Source: Breviolum minutum Mf 1.05b.01
Lineage: Eukaryota > Sar > Dinophyceae > Suessiales > Symbiodiniaceae
Assembly: GCA_000507305.1 (NCBI GenBank)
Contig: DF239862.1
Span: 29,846-93,845 of the forward strand
Length of the DNA stretch: 64,000 nucleotides
Reading direction: 5' to 3'
Part shown: positions 33,965 through 57,208 of the stretch, one piece after another
How the letters are laid out: each line of letters begins with the position of its first letter
How positions within the stretch are numbered: the stretch's first letter is position 1
The notes under the pieces: generated by a model
The model's input: only the letters and a program-made list of their open reading frames with translations
What the model was told of the DNA's origin: nothing
Database searches by the model: none
Made by a program: the position numbers and the translations under genes

Positions 33965-34309
33965 CCATTTGACGACGTGGAGGAGTACTACACGGTGGAC
34001 GAGAACATTTGAGGGGCTGAGAGGGGCGCGTTTGTTTCACCTTGTTTCACTTAGTTTGCAAATTTCCCTGGTAGATTTGCCTTGCCTGGTGCTTTTGGCT
34101 TGTGTGTGGGTGTTGCTTGGTTTGGTTTGTTTTTGTTTTTTGTTGGTTTCTTTCTTCTGGGGAAATTTGATTTCAATCTTACACAAATTCCAGTTGTTGA
34201 CCGACCATGTCTCGCACTTGTCCGGCAATGCCGGAAAAAAAAATTGCATTACGGAAGGACTATAGCGCCCAGCATATGTGGTGAGATGAACTTAGTGTCC
34301 CATGATGAT

Positions 34310-34310
34310 C

Positions 34311-34343
<33 letters not shown>

Positions 34344-34366
34344 ATGATGATGATGATGATGATGAT
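34310..34366. repeat. GAT/ATG trinucleotide microsatellite
   Basis: GATGAT run interrupted once by TTATGA, following the stop of the unknown plus-strand gene by about 340 bp. Confidence 0.9.
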
Positions 34367-34571
34367 GCACTCGTTAAGCACAGTTTTCCAGCAACATGAC
34401 AACGTAAACATCTCTTGTCCGCTTTGATGCTCGCCCTACTGCTCCCACCTTCCAGACAGACCGCCTTCTTTCAGTTTGCAAAGTGAAAATGAAAAGACTC
34501 AAATGTCAGAAAACAAAATCGAGCACGTGCCATTTGGGCTCCGTGCTGCAGATTATCATGGACACAAAATG

Positions 34572-34631
34572 TTTTTTTTGGCTGCCAGCTGCTAGGGTGC
34601 GTATCCCGCGCGGTTCGCCCTTCAGTCAGCT
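34572..34631 (-). repeat. Short A-tailed repeat, copy 1
   Basis: On the minus strand it begins AGCTGACTGAAGGGCG and ends GCAGCTGGCAGCC followed by eight A. The same head and an A-tail occur at 37953-38009 and 38336-38397. Confidence 0.6.
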
Positions 34632-34751
34632 GCAACAACGCGAAAAGGACAATTCCATGTTCGTGAAAAGCAACAAAAACATTTACAATTATTGTCAGAA
34701 CAATGACCGAATTGATCAAACAAATTCGAAAGAAAAAAATCCTCCGCGGAA

Positions 34752-34988
34752 GAGTGGAATGCCAATCAGCAAGGGAGAGGGAGGGGCCACAGCAGGAAAA
34801 AGGAGAATCCGAGGAGTTGCAAATGGGGTAGGAAGTTCTGAGGCCCGGGCACTAGTAACCAGTNGGAGGAGAGTGAGTGCGGTAGCATTGCCAAACGGTG
34901 CGACCAGTGGGGAGAGTGAAATGCCAATCAGCGAGGGAGAGGGAGGGGCCACAGCAGGAAAAAGGAGAATCCGAGGAGTTGCAAATGG
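34752..34988. repeat. Direct duplication around the N at 34864
   Basis: A 75-bp segment (34752-34826, starting GAGTGGAATGCCAATCAGC) recurs at 34914-34988 with two mismatches. A 30-bp segment at 34829-34858 recurs at 35046-35075. The second copy has 57 extra bases between the two parts. The single N lies between the copies. Confidence 0.85.
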
Positions 34989-37144
34989 TTATGGAGTGGT
35001 CAGGGGAAGGGTCAGCGGAGTCCTCGAGACACCAGACAGAAAGGGTAGGAAGTTCTGAGGCCCGGGCACTAGTAATGGGAGGAGGGAAGAAAAGGTGAGC
35101 GTCACCAGAGTCTCCCCAGTTTTCATAACTAAACAAATCAGATATGAAATCTGTAGAGAAGTGATGGGAGTTCCAAGAAATATCGGTAAGGGAGGAGACG
35201 TCATCATCCTGAGGATTGAAATGATGACAGTATTGCAGTGAGCCAATTCCCCCACATGGAGAAGCCGAGAGCTGGAGCTGTGCTGTTGGACGGAGGAATG
35301 GGGGTGGAAGGAGAGAAGAGGTAAGATGGAGTTGCGCGCTAGGGCCAAGAGGGATAGGACAAGGTTANCTGTTGGACGGAGGAATGGGGGTGGAAGGAGA
35401 GAAGAGGTAAGATGGAGTTGCGCGCTAGGGCCAAGAGGGATAGGACAAGGTTCCATGAGTTGAAGAGTGTTAGCAAAAAGGGCGGGCATAGTAGAGCCGT
35501 CCCCAGGCGAGAGGCAGGTAAGCATGTCAGGGAAGAGGGAAGGAACAGGAGGTGGACATCGAGCGAAGGAGGCCAGCCAGGTGACAATCATTGGATTGCC
35601 GGAGGTGGGGTCAGGACAGTTATCAAGAAAGAATACTCCTTCACCCGGATAGACACTCACGTACCCAGGGTGTATTGAGGATAAGGGAGACAATAAAGAG
35701 CCCGGGGAAGGAGGAGCTGTGTCCAATGCTGGGATGAGGGGAGAACCATCCACAAGGAAGGCGAAAGAGATAAGGAAGGTGGAGAGCTCAAGGATCATGG
35801 TCTGGGCGTCGTGTAGAGAAGGAGGGGAAAATCCATAGTAAGGGGTGCAATAAAAAGGGAAATGCTGATGAGCGACAACAGTATGAGAGTCGAGAAGGTC
35901 AGCTCTCCAGGTGTAGCAGCTTTGTTGGTGAGTTTCACGGGAGGCACTAAATGCCGCGATAACCTCGTTGGGAGGAATAGTCCGAAATGGAGGGGGAGGT
36001 TTATCTGGATGTGCGACTGGGGAAGTGTCGGGCAGATAGAGGAATATGTCTCCTCGAACGACATATTCAGAGGAGGAGAAATAAACACATGGGCAGCAGG
36101 GGGATGATGAGAGTGGAGCGAAAAGAGTGTAGAGGGCAGGTAGCGCCGCGAATGAGCGAAGTTGGTGTGAGGGAGTACAGACAAGGCAAGGAAGATCTGG
36201 AAAGAGAGCAGTGACGAGGAGATAAACTAAGAGTGGTGCCCAGTCAAGAGGTCCGTCCCAAACACCTTCTGAGCCGATAGGTACGAATAGAACCGAGTGG
36301 CAGTCTTGTGGCGGCGAAACATGNGGCAGCCGATGAGGTGAGAATGCAGACAATGGCGAGCATTGATATGGTCGGGGGGACCAACAATGAGAGTGAGAAA
36401 AAAGTTTTGAGTGGAGGAGGGATCTTGGACTGATGAAAAATATTCCGAAAGCTGCGTATGAAGATAGTGAAGGAGGGCATGGTAATGCGTAAGCATGGAG
36501 TCCTTAAAGCCCGGTGCGTCAAGTGGTTCGGTAGAGTAGTCCGAGGGCTGAATTTCGGGAGCACTAAGACGGCCGGGGTCCTCAAAGGAGGCTTCAAGGT
36601 TGACAAACTCTTCAACCAATTCAGAGAAGGGTGTAGGGGAAATTTCCATAGGAGTCGGGGGAGTTTCGTCAGTGGTGGCGTCTGTCATGGGAGCATCAGG
36701 AGCGTCAGTGGTAGTATCCACTTCATGTTCCGGGATGATAGTGACGGCCGGGTTGAAAAGATAATCATAGAGCGATTTTGCCTTTTGAGTGAGAAGTCCA
36801 TAGAAGGTGTGGATGGTGGGCAATAGTGCAAAGGCTTGAGCATAGAGTTCATGGACTAACGGGCGTGAGGCAGGTACGGGAAGCGGTGCTGGTTGGACTG
36901 AAATTGTAGTAGCGTTGTGCAAAAGAGGGCGTAACGCCTTTTCCTTATCAGCACCAGAAAGAGAAGACATAGGCAAAGGAAAAGAAGAAGGAGGCATTGC
37001 AATATCAGCGGAGGCCTCAACCCCTTGAGGGGGGGGAGGTAGTGGAGGCGAAGAGGAGATAAGTGGGGCAGTACCAGGATGTGGGTGAACCAACTTGTCA
37101 CCCTTGTTCAACAACTGGAATGATGCAGGACTTCCATCCTCCAA
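34989..37144 (-). CDS. Unknown protein, long intronless minus-strand frame, split at the N at 36324
   Basis: Reading starts at ATG 37144 (MEDGSPASFQLLNKGDK). The first 305-codon frame is Pro/Ser/Thr-rich with acidic stretches (DAPMTDATTDETPPTPMEIS) and ends in HCLHSHLIGC at the N. The second frame starts in overlap at the N and runs more than 400 codons: CHSVLFVPIGSEGVWDGPLD, then YVVRGDIFLYLPDTSPVA, RETHQQSCYTWRADLLDSH, and onward to about 35,370, where a second N and an 84-bp duplication distort it. Taken together it looks like one protein of some 650-700 residues interrupted by assembly joins. No known domain recognised. No introns are needed, unlike the spliced genes elsewhere in the window. 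Confidence 0.5.
35283..35452. repeat. Exact 84-bp direct duplication flanking a single N (35368)
   Basis: 35283-35366 and 35369-35452 are identical over 84 bp (starting CTGTTGGACGGAGGAATGG). This is the pattern expected when two overlapping contig ends are joined by a placeholder base instead of being merged. Confidence 0.95.
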
Positions 37145-37952
37145 CTAGAAGCAACCTGGCACATCTTTCTACTTGCGGGAATTGCTATGTCGTCGTGAAG
37201 AGGTACTCAGCGTTCCGAGGATTTCATCTTTCTGAAAGCGTGGTGTTTCACTTAGATTTCTGGGTGTCTTCCTCTATTGCGTGTTTGCTTGTTTGTGTTT
37301 GTGTTTGGGTTGTTTTGTTTCGACTTTGGAAAGACACCTGGCTTTTTGCGTTCTCTTACAACGTGAGAATAGCTGATCGACCACAAGACGTTTTGATGAC
37401 CGTCCGAGCCTCGAGCGTGCACGGCATGAGCTAAAAAAAATCGTGATGGTTTGCGTCCGAAATTTCTGTCCGGCTTAGATTTGGCAGCTTATCGTGGCAT
37501 GTTGTGGATTTTGTGAAGAGTTTGGTGTTTTTTGCGGATTTGAAGAATTTGTTTTGGATATAGAATCGATTTTTGGCCGTCATTTCATGACATCCGCACG
37601 TTTTACTTTTGAAAGATAAGAAGGTGCAACAAGTGATAAAATCACGAAAGACTGCAAGACATCTTTCGTGTAGGTGTGTGGTAAAAGGAGCTTCCGTGAC
37701 TAGAAGGGTTTTGTGATCAGTGTTTTGCTTGTGGATTGGTTTGTGAGTTTCGGTCGTGTTTTGTCGTTTGTTGTTTTGAGGTTGTTGAGAAATTCCAATG
37801 TACGAACGCAAAGGGACTTGCATATTTTCACAAATGGTTTTGTTGGAGCTTCAAATTTGTGGTCTTGACTGGATCAGCTTCCATAAATTTGGAGCCCTAG
37901 AATGTGAGGCAAGTGATTGATTATGGCCATTGCGTCGGTAACACCAATGTTT

Positions 37953-38009
37953 AGCTGACTGAAGGGCGCTCCGCAAGGGACATACCCAAGCAGCTGCCAG
38001 CGAAAAAAA
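37953..38009 (+). repeat. Short A-tailed repeat, copy 2
   Basis: It begins AGCTGACTGAAGGGCG, has CCGCAAGGGA in the middle and CAAGCAGCTGCCAGCG before seven A. Confidence 0.65.
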
Positions 38010-38335
38010 TAGAATGCGAGGCAAGTGTTGCTGGCCACAAATTCTTGCCCAGCTATAGAGGAAAAAAACATGTGCTCTTGTTTCACTGAAATTGGAAGAC
38101 CTTACCCATTAAATTGTCAGAACTGACGATGGGCGCATGGATCAAAAAAGAAAAATTGTCAGAACTGGAATTAGAGATAACATCATCGTTATTACTGTCC
38201 TTGTGTCTCTGCTCGTTGTGAAATGAATGGATTGTTCCACGTCTGACGTGCGGCTTGTTTGCATTGTTGTTTAATTTGTTGAATGTTTTTGCAATTAAGT
38301 TGAAAAGTTAGGAAGTCCGTCTTTTCACCCATTCC

Positions 38336-38397
38336 GCTGACTGAAGGGCTCCGCCCGCGACCTTCGTGGCACGCAAGCAGCGCACAGCAAAAAAAAA
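38336..38397 (+). repeat. Short A-tailed repeat, copy 3
   Basis: It begins GCTGACTGAAGGGC, has CCGCCCGCGACC in the middle and GCAAGCAGCGCACAGC before nine A. Confidence 0.65.
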
Positions 38398-39382
38398 CAC
38401 GTCTGACGTGCGGCGGTTGAAGATGTCTGTTTACCTGAGGGACATTGCCATTTCGCCGAGGTGCAGTACTGAGAGAACCGGCTTGTTGTACCTGCTGCTT
38501 CGCAGTTTTTGTTGTCTCATTGTTTTGTTTCTAGAAGACATCGTCCCTGTTTGCATTCTCGTTCCAAGAATAAACTTCCTGGCGCACTAAGGGCAATGTC
38601 TGAGCGAATTGGGCAAAGCCCTCTTTGTGACGCTGGATAGCATCTTCTTTTGTTGGTCATTACCTGTACACAAGTTCGACTTGTACAAGCGCTCCTTATA
38701 CAGGATCCAAAGTTGAGAAAACGCGATTTAGCTACCGTACCATAAAAGCCTTCTCACAGTTTATTTCCGACGATTATACTCAAACAGCACGGATTTGTGC
38801 TGCTCACCAAAATCATAGGACATTGAAACCTTTTGCATTTTATCTTTGGTTGTAGCAATGGCAATAATGCTGAAAAAGTGCAATGATGAATGATGCTTAG
38901 TGATGGAAGTTGTTCAGTGACACAGCAATGGAATGGACCATCATGATAGGAGGTGACGAAATCAGCCTATTGAACAATTTTCTATTTGGCTTGAAACGTA
39001 GGAATTGCTATCATGCTGTGTGCGACGTGTAGCAGTCGTAGTATTTATGTTTCTTTTTTGCTTGCAGCTCTGACATAAGATCGCTAGATGGCCATAACTT
39101 GATGCTAGGTTTCCAAAAGCGAGTTGTTTATGTTTCAATGTCGAATTACTGAGCAAACTTTGATGGACCAGTTTCAACCTTTATGGATTTGGCATCGCAG
39201 TCGTGGTTATCTTTGATTTCTATGGTATGGTGCATCAGAAGGCTACGATTGGATGCTCTGAATCTTTTTTTTCCAAACCGTGGTTTGCGTCTCTTCGATG
39301 TCCATTTTCTCACAAAAATCGTGATTTTTTGCTTACTGAGGTTTTTTCTTATGTTTCCTTTCTTTATTGATGATATTTATGA

Positions 39383-39490
39383 TCTTTCCTTTCCTTTCCT
39401 TTCCTTTCTCTTCCTTTCCTTTCCTTTCCTTTCCTTTCCTTTCCTTTCCTTTCCTTTCCTTTCCTTTCCTTTNCCTTTCCTTTCCTTTCT
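39383..39490. repeat. TTTCC pentanucleotide microsatellite with N at 39473
   Basis: About twenty TTTCC units with one TCTCT interruption. The single N inside it shows that the array was not resolved. Confidence 0.95.
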
Positions 39491-40041
39491 CCTTTATTTT
39501 TGTTTTTTTTTCTAATCTTTCTTTTATGAAATGCTCGGCTGCCGGCTTTGCGCAGCCAGCGAAGGAAAAAACATGTTCGGCTTGTTGTGGAGATTGTGAA
39601 ATTCCGTGAGCCCGACGACATTTCCAACAAAACTTTTTTTGCTCACTCTTACAATGACAGTTTCATGCCATCGACGTGAAGAACAAACCGGCTGTGAACT
39701 TTATGTTGCAATCGCAACATTGATGCAAACATGATGCTTTGCGTTCTGTGTTTTTGCTCAAAAAGAATAATTTCCATGCACAGTCGACCGACCATTCAAT
39801 GTCAATTTGTTTTTCGGTTTCTTGTTTCCACAACTCTTTGCAACAGCCTTTTTGTTGTGTTATCGCCCCATATGATAATGAAAATCATGAACAACATTGC
39901 AACGTTTTTGAACGCTCCAAAGGTTTTTGACACAGTTTTGTTTGTTTATTTTCGGCTTGTGGCCTTCGCTAGCCGCCCATGCTCCCTGTATGGTAGAGGA
40001 AGGCTAGGCTTTTCACAGTCTCACAGATTGAACATTTTCAG

Positions 40042-40515
40042 CTCTTCCTCGTTCGAGGTGCCGACATCAACGAGAGCTCGGTAATCCACTTGGCTCGATG
40101 TTGTTTTGGTATGCGGTATGTTGGTATGCCGCTCTTGTCTGATTGCTTAGTTTCCTTGTCTCCTGCAATCTTGAGGCTGCTACACGCACTTGTGCGACTT
40201 CTCAGATTATTTTTTGTTTGTCTCATTTTTTCAACTGAGGGCACCACAGGCTATGCCACGCTACAAACTTTTCTGTTTGCTTTGACTTGACAGGTCGGTG
40301 TTCAAGATGCTGTCGAGGCTGGTTGGCAATTGGTTGCTACGATGTTGTCTGGACAAACAGTAAGAATATGTCCACCTTTAGAACTGGACACACAATCCGG
40401 TGAGCGCTGTGGTGTGCCAGACACTGGTGGCGGCGGCCACAACGACACAGAAACTTGTCATGTTGCCAATGGTCGAGAGATTGGTTTCCAAGATGCGTTA
40501 AAATCACAACGTTAA
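40042..40515 (+). CDS. Last two exons of an ankyrin-like or unknown protein (40042-40080, 40294-40515)
   Basis: The first exon follows TTTTCAG and ends at GTAATC: 13 codons, LFLVRGADINESS, resembling the end of an ankyrin repeat (LLL-x-GADIN). The second follows CTTGACAG and runs to TAA at 40513-40515: VGVQDAVEAGWQLVATMLSG, then a Gly/Cys/Thr-rich part (CGVPDTGGGGHNDTETCHV) and DALKSQR at the end. Both are in phase 0 and join cleanly. Upstream exons were not found. The ankyrin reading rests on one short motif, so only the existence of a gene end here is fairly secure. Confidence 0.5.
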
Positions 40516-41271
40516 AATGCCTTGTTTGGTATTTCGGAAATGGCAGTTGTAGTTAAGGAGCGAGCTCTTTGGCTGATGTTTGGTGTGAACAGCCTTTTAA
40601 CAGGCTGGAACTCGTGTGAGGGCATTTAAGGGCACATGATGCAGCAACAGATGGAGTGAGTTTACTTGTGGGAGGCACGCAGATTTTTTGTGGCCTTCTT
40701 GCGTGAGGTTCCCAGAAAAAAGGTGGAAAAGACACAAGAAGACATGCAATGCAGACAGTGTTGATGAGTTGTGATGAAATTTGAGATTCCTCCAAAATCT
40801 TGAGGAATTCGCTATCCCTTTTGGGCGACGGTGCGCTGATGGCAATGGACGGCGTTTGGCTTCCCATCATAGAGAGGGCTGTGAAGGGGGTTGGAAGCAA
40901 CAAATCAAAAACCGAAGTGATTGTTCATAATGTTTTTTTTGAATCAACAGATGTCCTAGCAAGATGAAGCAATGGTGGAAGCCGGGACCGGGGAAGGCTG
41001 CAGAGGTAAAGCGGGAACAACCTGGTGAAGTCCCGAGGTGTCCTATGCTGTAAGTCTTTATGCAGAGAAGCGCAAGTCTTCTGCGGAGGCAGTGTCAGCA
41101 TTGTCGGGGTTGTTGACAATGCATGGGGTCACTAGTCAGTAGTCGCAGTTGCTACCTCAATATTTTCTCGGAGTCCAGAAACATTCTGCAGGATGCAAAG
41201 CGTTTGGACAAGAAGGCAGCGTTCAGGGCACATTCAGACTCCTTTTGAAAAAAGCCTTGTTCTTTGTTCAG

Positions 41272-42684
41272 TCTTTATTTGCTGTTGCGATTCCTTTTGA
41301 GGCCGCCTTCTTCAGTGCAGCCATGCTTGCAGCCACAACGTGATGGGCTAAAATCCGCATGACATGAAGTCAAACGATCTACTATAAATCCCGACGATTC
41401 ACCTGGCTTAGCCTTGAAATTCACAGCTTGAGAGTGTCCCAGGGCCTGGGTTCTTTTCGATGTAATCGAGCGGCTCTTGGGAGAAGAAAGGGAGGCCGCG
41501 ATACAGGCTCCTTGGCAGTCTATGCTCGTCCTTGCAATGGTTATCGGAGTTATAATGGGTATTACTGGCCACAGTGGTGGTCCTGGTGGTGGTGGAACCA
41601 TCTGATAGTGTTTGAAGTGTGAGAAAAACTTTCCAAAAAGGCAAAAGGACATTGACATGCATTTGGAGTGTTCTGCGATGCAAGAACTGTGGATCTTTGT
41701 TGCCTCTGCACAACCCCGAGGTCAATGGCATGTCACAACTCCACGACATTGAGGCCACATTGAGAATGGAATGTAATCTCCCCATGACTTTGCGCCAAAA
41801 GTGTAGAATGCTCAAATTCGTTTTTTTGCAGGTGAATAGTGTCATCATGATCGTCTTTACTGCTGTAAACCTGGCAGCAGATTTACTAGTTGTGCTGTTC
41901 TCAGATCTTTGGAGTGCACCGCTTGCTGCCTGTGACTTTCAGCATAATAGCTCCCACGAGATTGGTTTTCTGGAAAATCATGTGCTTGTCAAAAGTACAT
42001 GACAAGAATGCATGTACGAAGTATATAAAAATATATAGTATATATTTAGTTCCATTTACTTGCATAGTGCCATGTTTTGTTCCCTTTTTCCATTCCCTTT
42101 TAAAACAACGAAAACTGCAAGGCATTTTGTGCTTGGAACTGTGGAGCCTCGGAGCTCCTCGAGGAGGAGGACCGAGTGGACCGAGTGGACCGAGTGTTGA
42201 AGTATCGGGGATCCGAATGGCTTGGGCCCATGTGATGCGTACGCGCCGTAGGCGATACATTACCTATGCTTGTCTCAATGATTTACATATATTTACATGA
42301 TTTGGATGATTTGTTTCTATGTACATCGTATGTAGCAATGTAGCTCCTGTCTTCTTTTATCATTGTTCTTGTTGAAGTCGGGACGGAGAATGCCGTGGAC
42401 TTCCTGTGTCGCTGGAACCAATTTTTTACCAGGAGGCTTCGAACATGAACCTCTTCGGGGCTCTTGCCCACCTGGGAGCTGACATGGAGAGAGCCTCAAT
42501 TTGGAAGTTGAATCAGTTGAATCAGTTGAATGCATATCAATCATATTCAATCATATTCAATCATTATCAATCCACATTCTGCCTTTCTATTGACCTGTCA
42601 TTGACTTATCAAAGTGACCTGTCATTTCTCATATTTCTCGAGGTTCGTGGCGTAGCTGTGCTTTTGGCCGGCATCCTTGCAGAG
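41272..42684 (+). CDS. Cation diffusion facilitator (CDF/ZnT)-like transporter, partial (exons 41272-41339, 41444-~41600, 42433-42492, 42643-42684)
   Basis: CDF proteins export Zn2+ or other divalent cations from the cytoplasm through six membrane helices. Exon 41272-41339 (FEAAFFSAAMLAAT) joins in phase to the exon at 41444 (AWVLFDVIERLLGEE, then MLVLAMVIGVIMGITGH and a His/Gly-rich end), matching the helix 3 - 'ERL' - helix 4 region. After a gap, 42433-42492 gives NMNLFGALAHLGADMER, the helix 5 signature N-x-x-GA-x-x-H-x-x-AD, and joins in phase across a GC donor to 42643-42684, VRGVAVLLAGILAE. Helices 1-2 and the C-terminal domain were not found. A block at about 41619-41990 with a hydrophobic stretch (SVIMIVFTAVNLAADLLVVL) may also belong. 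Phase agreement at two junctions supports the model. Confidence 0.5.
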
Positions 42685-45600
42685 GTGAGCTCTCAAGATC
42701 CGATCTGACAGCTTTGATCGATTTGAGTTGGCCAGGCAAATGTGGTTGAAGCGGCAAAGGCGCAAGAAAAGAATGGAAACATATCATTTTTTCAGTGTGA
42801 TTTGCGAGATTTGTTTGATTTGTGATTTGAGAATTCTTGGACGTTCAAAGTCTTCAAATTGTTTCCAAGATTGTATTTGGGCAGCTTGTGCTCTTGTTTG
42901 CGTTTAATCTTTCAAGACGAGCTTTGCAACATCCACCTGTGTTTGCTTTCCAATGCAAGTGGCTAGCGTAACACGCTCAACTACAGTGGTAAGTCGGTCT
43001 TAGGCGATACAGCTGTCCCTGAGAAAGTCTGCAAGCATAGATCTATAGGCTTTTAATCGGTGTTCTCGTACCTTTCAGCAGTGCAGTGACTTTCAAGGAA
43101 TGCAGAATTGCAATGGCAACAGAACTGACGAGCCTAGCAGATAGCTGCATGATCGGGGAAGCAACAGCAACTATAGCACAGCTGGGAAAGACTTTTTCCA
43201 GTTGCTGTGTTAATAGCAGGCACAATTGTGTCACATAGATCCACTGGGTCCTGGTAACTGTATGGCCCAACAAATTGCATGGAATGCGTCATGTCACCAT
43301 GTTGAAGTAGAAACTCCATGCGAGAACACTCAGCAAAGCCAAAGGAGGGAGTGGTAGGACCTGGTAGAAGAAAGTTCATTTAGAGGTTTGACATAACAAA
43401 AAGCAACTGTCATGGAGAGGGAGTGCGATGACCATGCATGTAAATTGCATGAAGCGTCTCTTTTTTGGCAATATTTTGTCAGATTTGGGAAGGATGTCAA
43501 AGTGTGAATGTCAAATTGCTTGTCCTGGCGAAGTCCTTGTGGATTCAGGAAATGTGGAATGAAGCATCACGAAAGACATCTATCAGCCGTATCAGCCGTA
43601 TCTCTATGCACAATATCTGCAGTCAGAGGCTGATGCCTATTGCTCGCTCTTTGTTTGTATCTTCGTTCTGGTGGCCACATTCTCGCTGAGAGCTCAGTTT
43701 TGGTATAAAGAGACACGGAGATGCATTTGACACACTAACTTAGAGAGATCATGTTGTGAATGACATTAAACTCGAAAAAAAGAGTGCAATCTATTGGAAT
43801 CATACAATGTTCTTGAGACTGACAGCTCCATGCTTTCTCCATCCATGAGCTCGTGCTGCCGGGCTCTAGCTGTAGGAGCAAGACTTTACGACTTGGGATG
43901 ACATGCAACACACGAATTTCTCTCCTGTGCAAGATCTGCTGTGCCATCTTTTTGTAAATGTACACGAAGCAAAGTAAACTTGTCCCTCAGATGAAATCCA
44001 CAGTATCAACGAAAAACAAAACAAAACTGAAGCAATCTGAAATTGACCGGAGCATCATGATGATGATGCAAGGACTGACTTGATCACTGAAAGTATTTGA
44101 TGCAGAGGTCACATAAGAAACAACCGTTTTGTCTCAAAAAGTTCTGCTGATGATAATTGGCACAAATGTATGATAGCAAGCAAGCATTTTGGTTGGTAGT
44201 AGATTCATGCTTTACTCACGTAGATTCGAAGTTTCTGGAGCCAGGATCATCCTTGCCATCGTTGCACCAGATGTCCCCACAACTTCAGAATCATCCGATT
44301 CCAGTACGTGTAGTCGATGCCTCAGAAGCTGGAATGAAGTGGCTTTGGATGTATCGATCTGAGACAGTTTTTTGATGATTTCAAGATTATATGATAGATG
44401 ATGATAGATGTTTAGTTATATCACTAGTTTACTAACATCAATACCTATCATATATTTGGACATAGTTACAGTATACATTCGACCAAGCTACCGGTCAACC
44501 ACTCAAGTTGTGAAGAAACGTGGAGACACTGATAGACTCTGTTGTTAGTAGTCGATTGTTCGTGAGAGTTCATGCGCTTGTTGAAGAGGTGCATAGCCGG
44601 CAGTACAGTGCTCCGAGCTTGATCACAGGCCTCGATCTGAATTGAATTGGAAATTGAATTTGACTCAATGACTCAATGACTCAATGACATTGAATCAAGA
44701 GATGAAGATGATGACCTGAAGACCTCGACTCTGAGACCTGATCGCCGACAGGTCAAAACGTGGCACCGCAATTTGGGCAACCTGGACAGGTCGATGCTTT
44801 GCAGGCCAACCAGCGTACCAGACCTGACGTACGTGTGACGTGCGTGAAATTTACGTGACGTGCAACACTACGTGCCACCGCAATGCGGCCGTTTGACACC
44901 TGGCGAGGCATCGGCCCGTTTCATCCGGGGGAGCTCTGATTCGGGGCAGTGCCGAGCTGAGGAAAGATCGCCAAAAAGACATCGTTTTGACGCGGTTTAA
45001 ACGCAAAAACCAGTGTTGCTGTAAGGACAGCAGGCCCAAGGCAGATTTGGTCAGGTTTTCCACAAGGGGCTGTTGCAGCTTGGCTTCCTTGTGGGATCGG
45101 TGAAATTCTGTGCGATTCTTTTTAATCCAAGAATCCTTGCCCATCAGCATGTCATATCACATTCATATCATATCATATATTGAAATTATTATTTCAAGTT
45201 TATCTGACAGGAGCCAGGTAATCTATTTTCATCTAAGTAGTCAAGGATGAACACCCTTAAATGCTAAACTGGAATGACAAGATATTGACGGCTGCTGCAA
45301 AAAGCCCTGCTCACAAAGCTGTGTGCAGTCTATTTCATGAGTCGCTGGGTTGATGACAAGGTTCATCCACCAAGGTTCATCGCTACACTCTTCATGATCC
45401 CAGGGGTTCATCGCAAACCGTGTCAAGGTCCCCGTGCCTCGTCCAAACTTAACTCCGCTGAGTCACAGACGTCATCAAAGGACACGTTCCTTGCATCCGT
45501 GGAATTTTGGCTCTCCTGTGTTTGAGGACCCTCAGAGCTTCTTGCAAACTTGAATTTTGGCTCCAGAAAAACTGAGGCCTTTTGGAGGGCCTCCATCTAT

Positions 45601-45696
45601 GTTTGGAGAATTGTATGGAGGCAGCTTCCATAACCTGCACTCGTTTTTTCCTGCAAAACTTCAAGTGAATTTCTGCGCGTCTTGTTTTTTTTTCAG
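42685..45696. other. Intron or intergenic DNA between transporter-like exons and the PKG gene
   Basis: It contains many short tandem duplications (for example CTCAATGA x3 near 44,670) and an AT-rich patch at 44.38-44.48 kb. Possible plus-strand exon material lies near 43,075 (AVTFKECRIAMATELTSLAD). A GC-rich patch at 44.8-45.1 kb has a minus-strand frame of uncertain status. Coding sequence for the PKG start codon should lie somewhere before 45,697, but I could not fix it. Confidence 0.35.

Positions 45697-57208
<11,512 letters not shown>

Larger units (their letters stand above)
37145..40041. other. Intergenic or intronic DNA with short A-tailed repeats
   Basis: It holds two A-tailed repeat copies and the TTTCC microsatellite. 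Weak plus-strand candidates are a block ending at a stop near 37434 (RIADRPQDVLMTVRASSVHG) and MSVYLRDIAISPRCSTERTG from about 38421. The GT-rich 37.45-37.85 kb stretch has a long minus-strand frame that looks compositional, not coding. Confidence 0.35.

Noticed and set aside
37431-37823. 130-codon minus-strand frame in GT-rich DNA
   Set aside because: The composition is skewed on one strand (GT/AC-rich), and there are no motifs or splice support.
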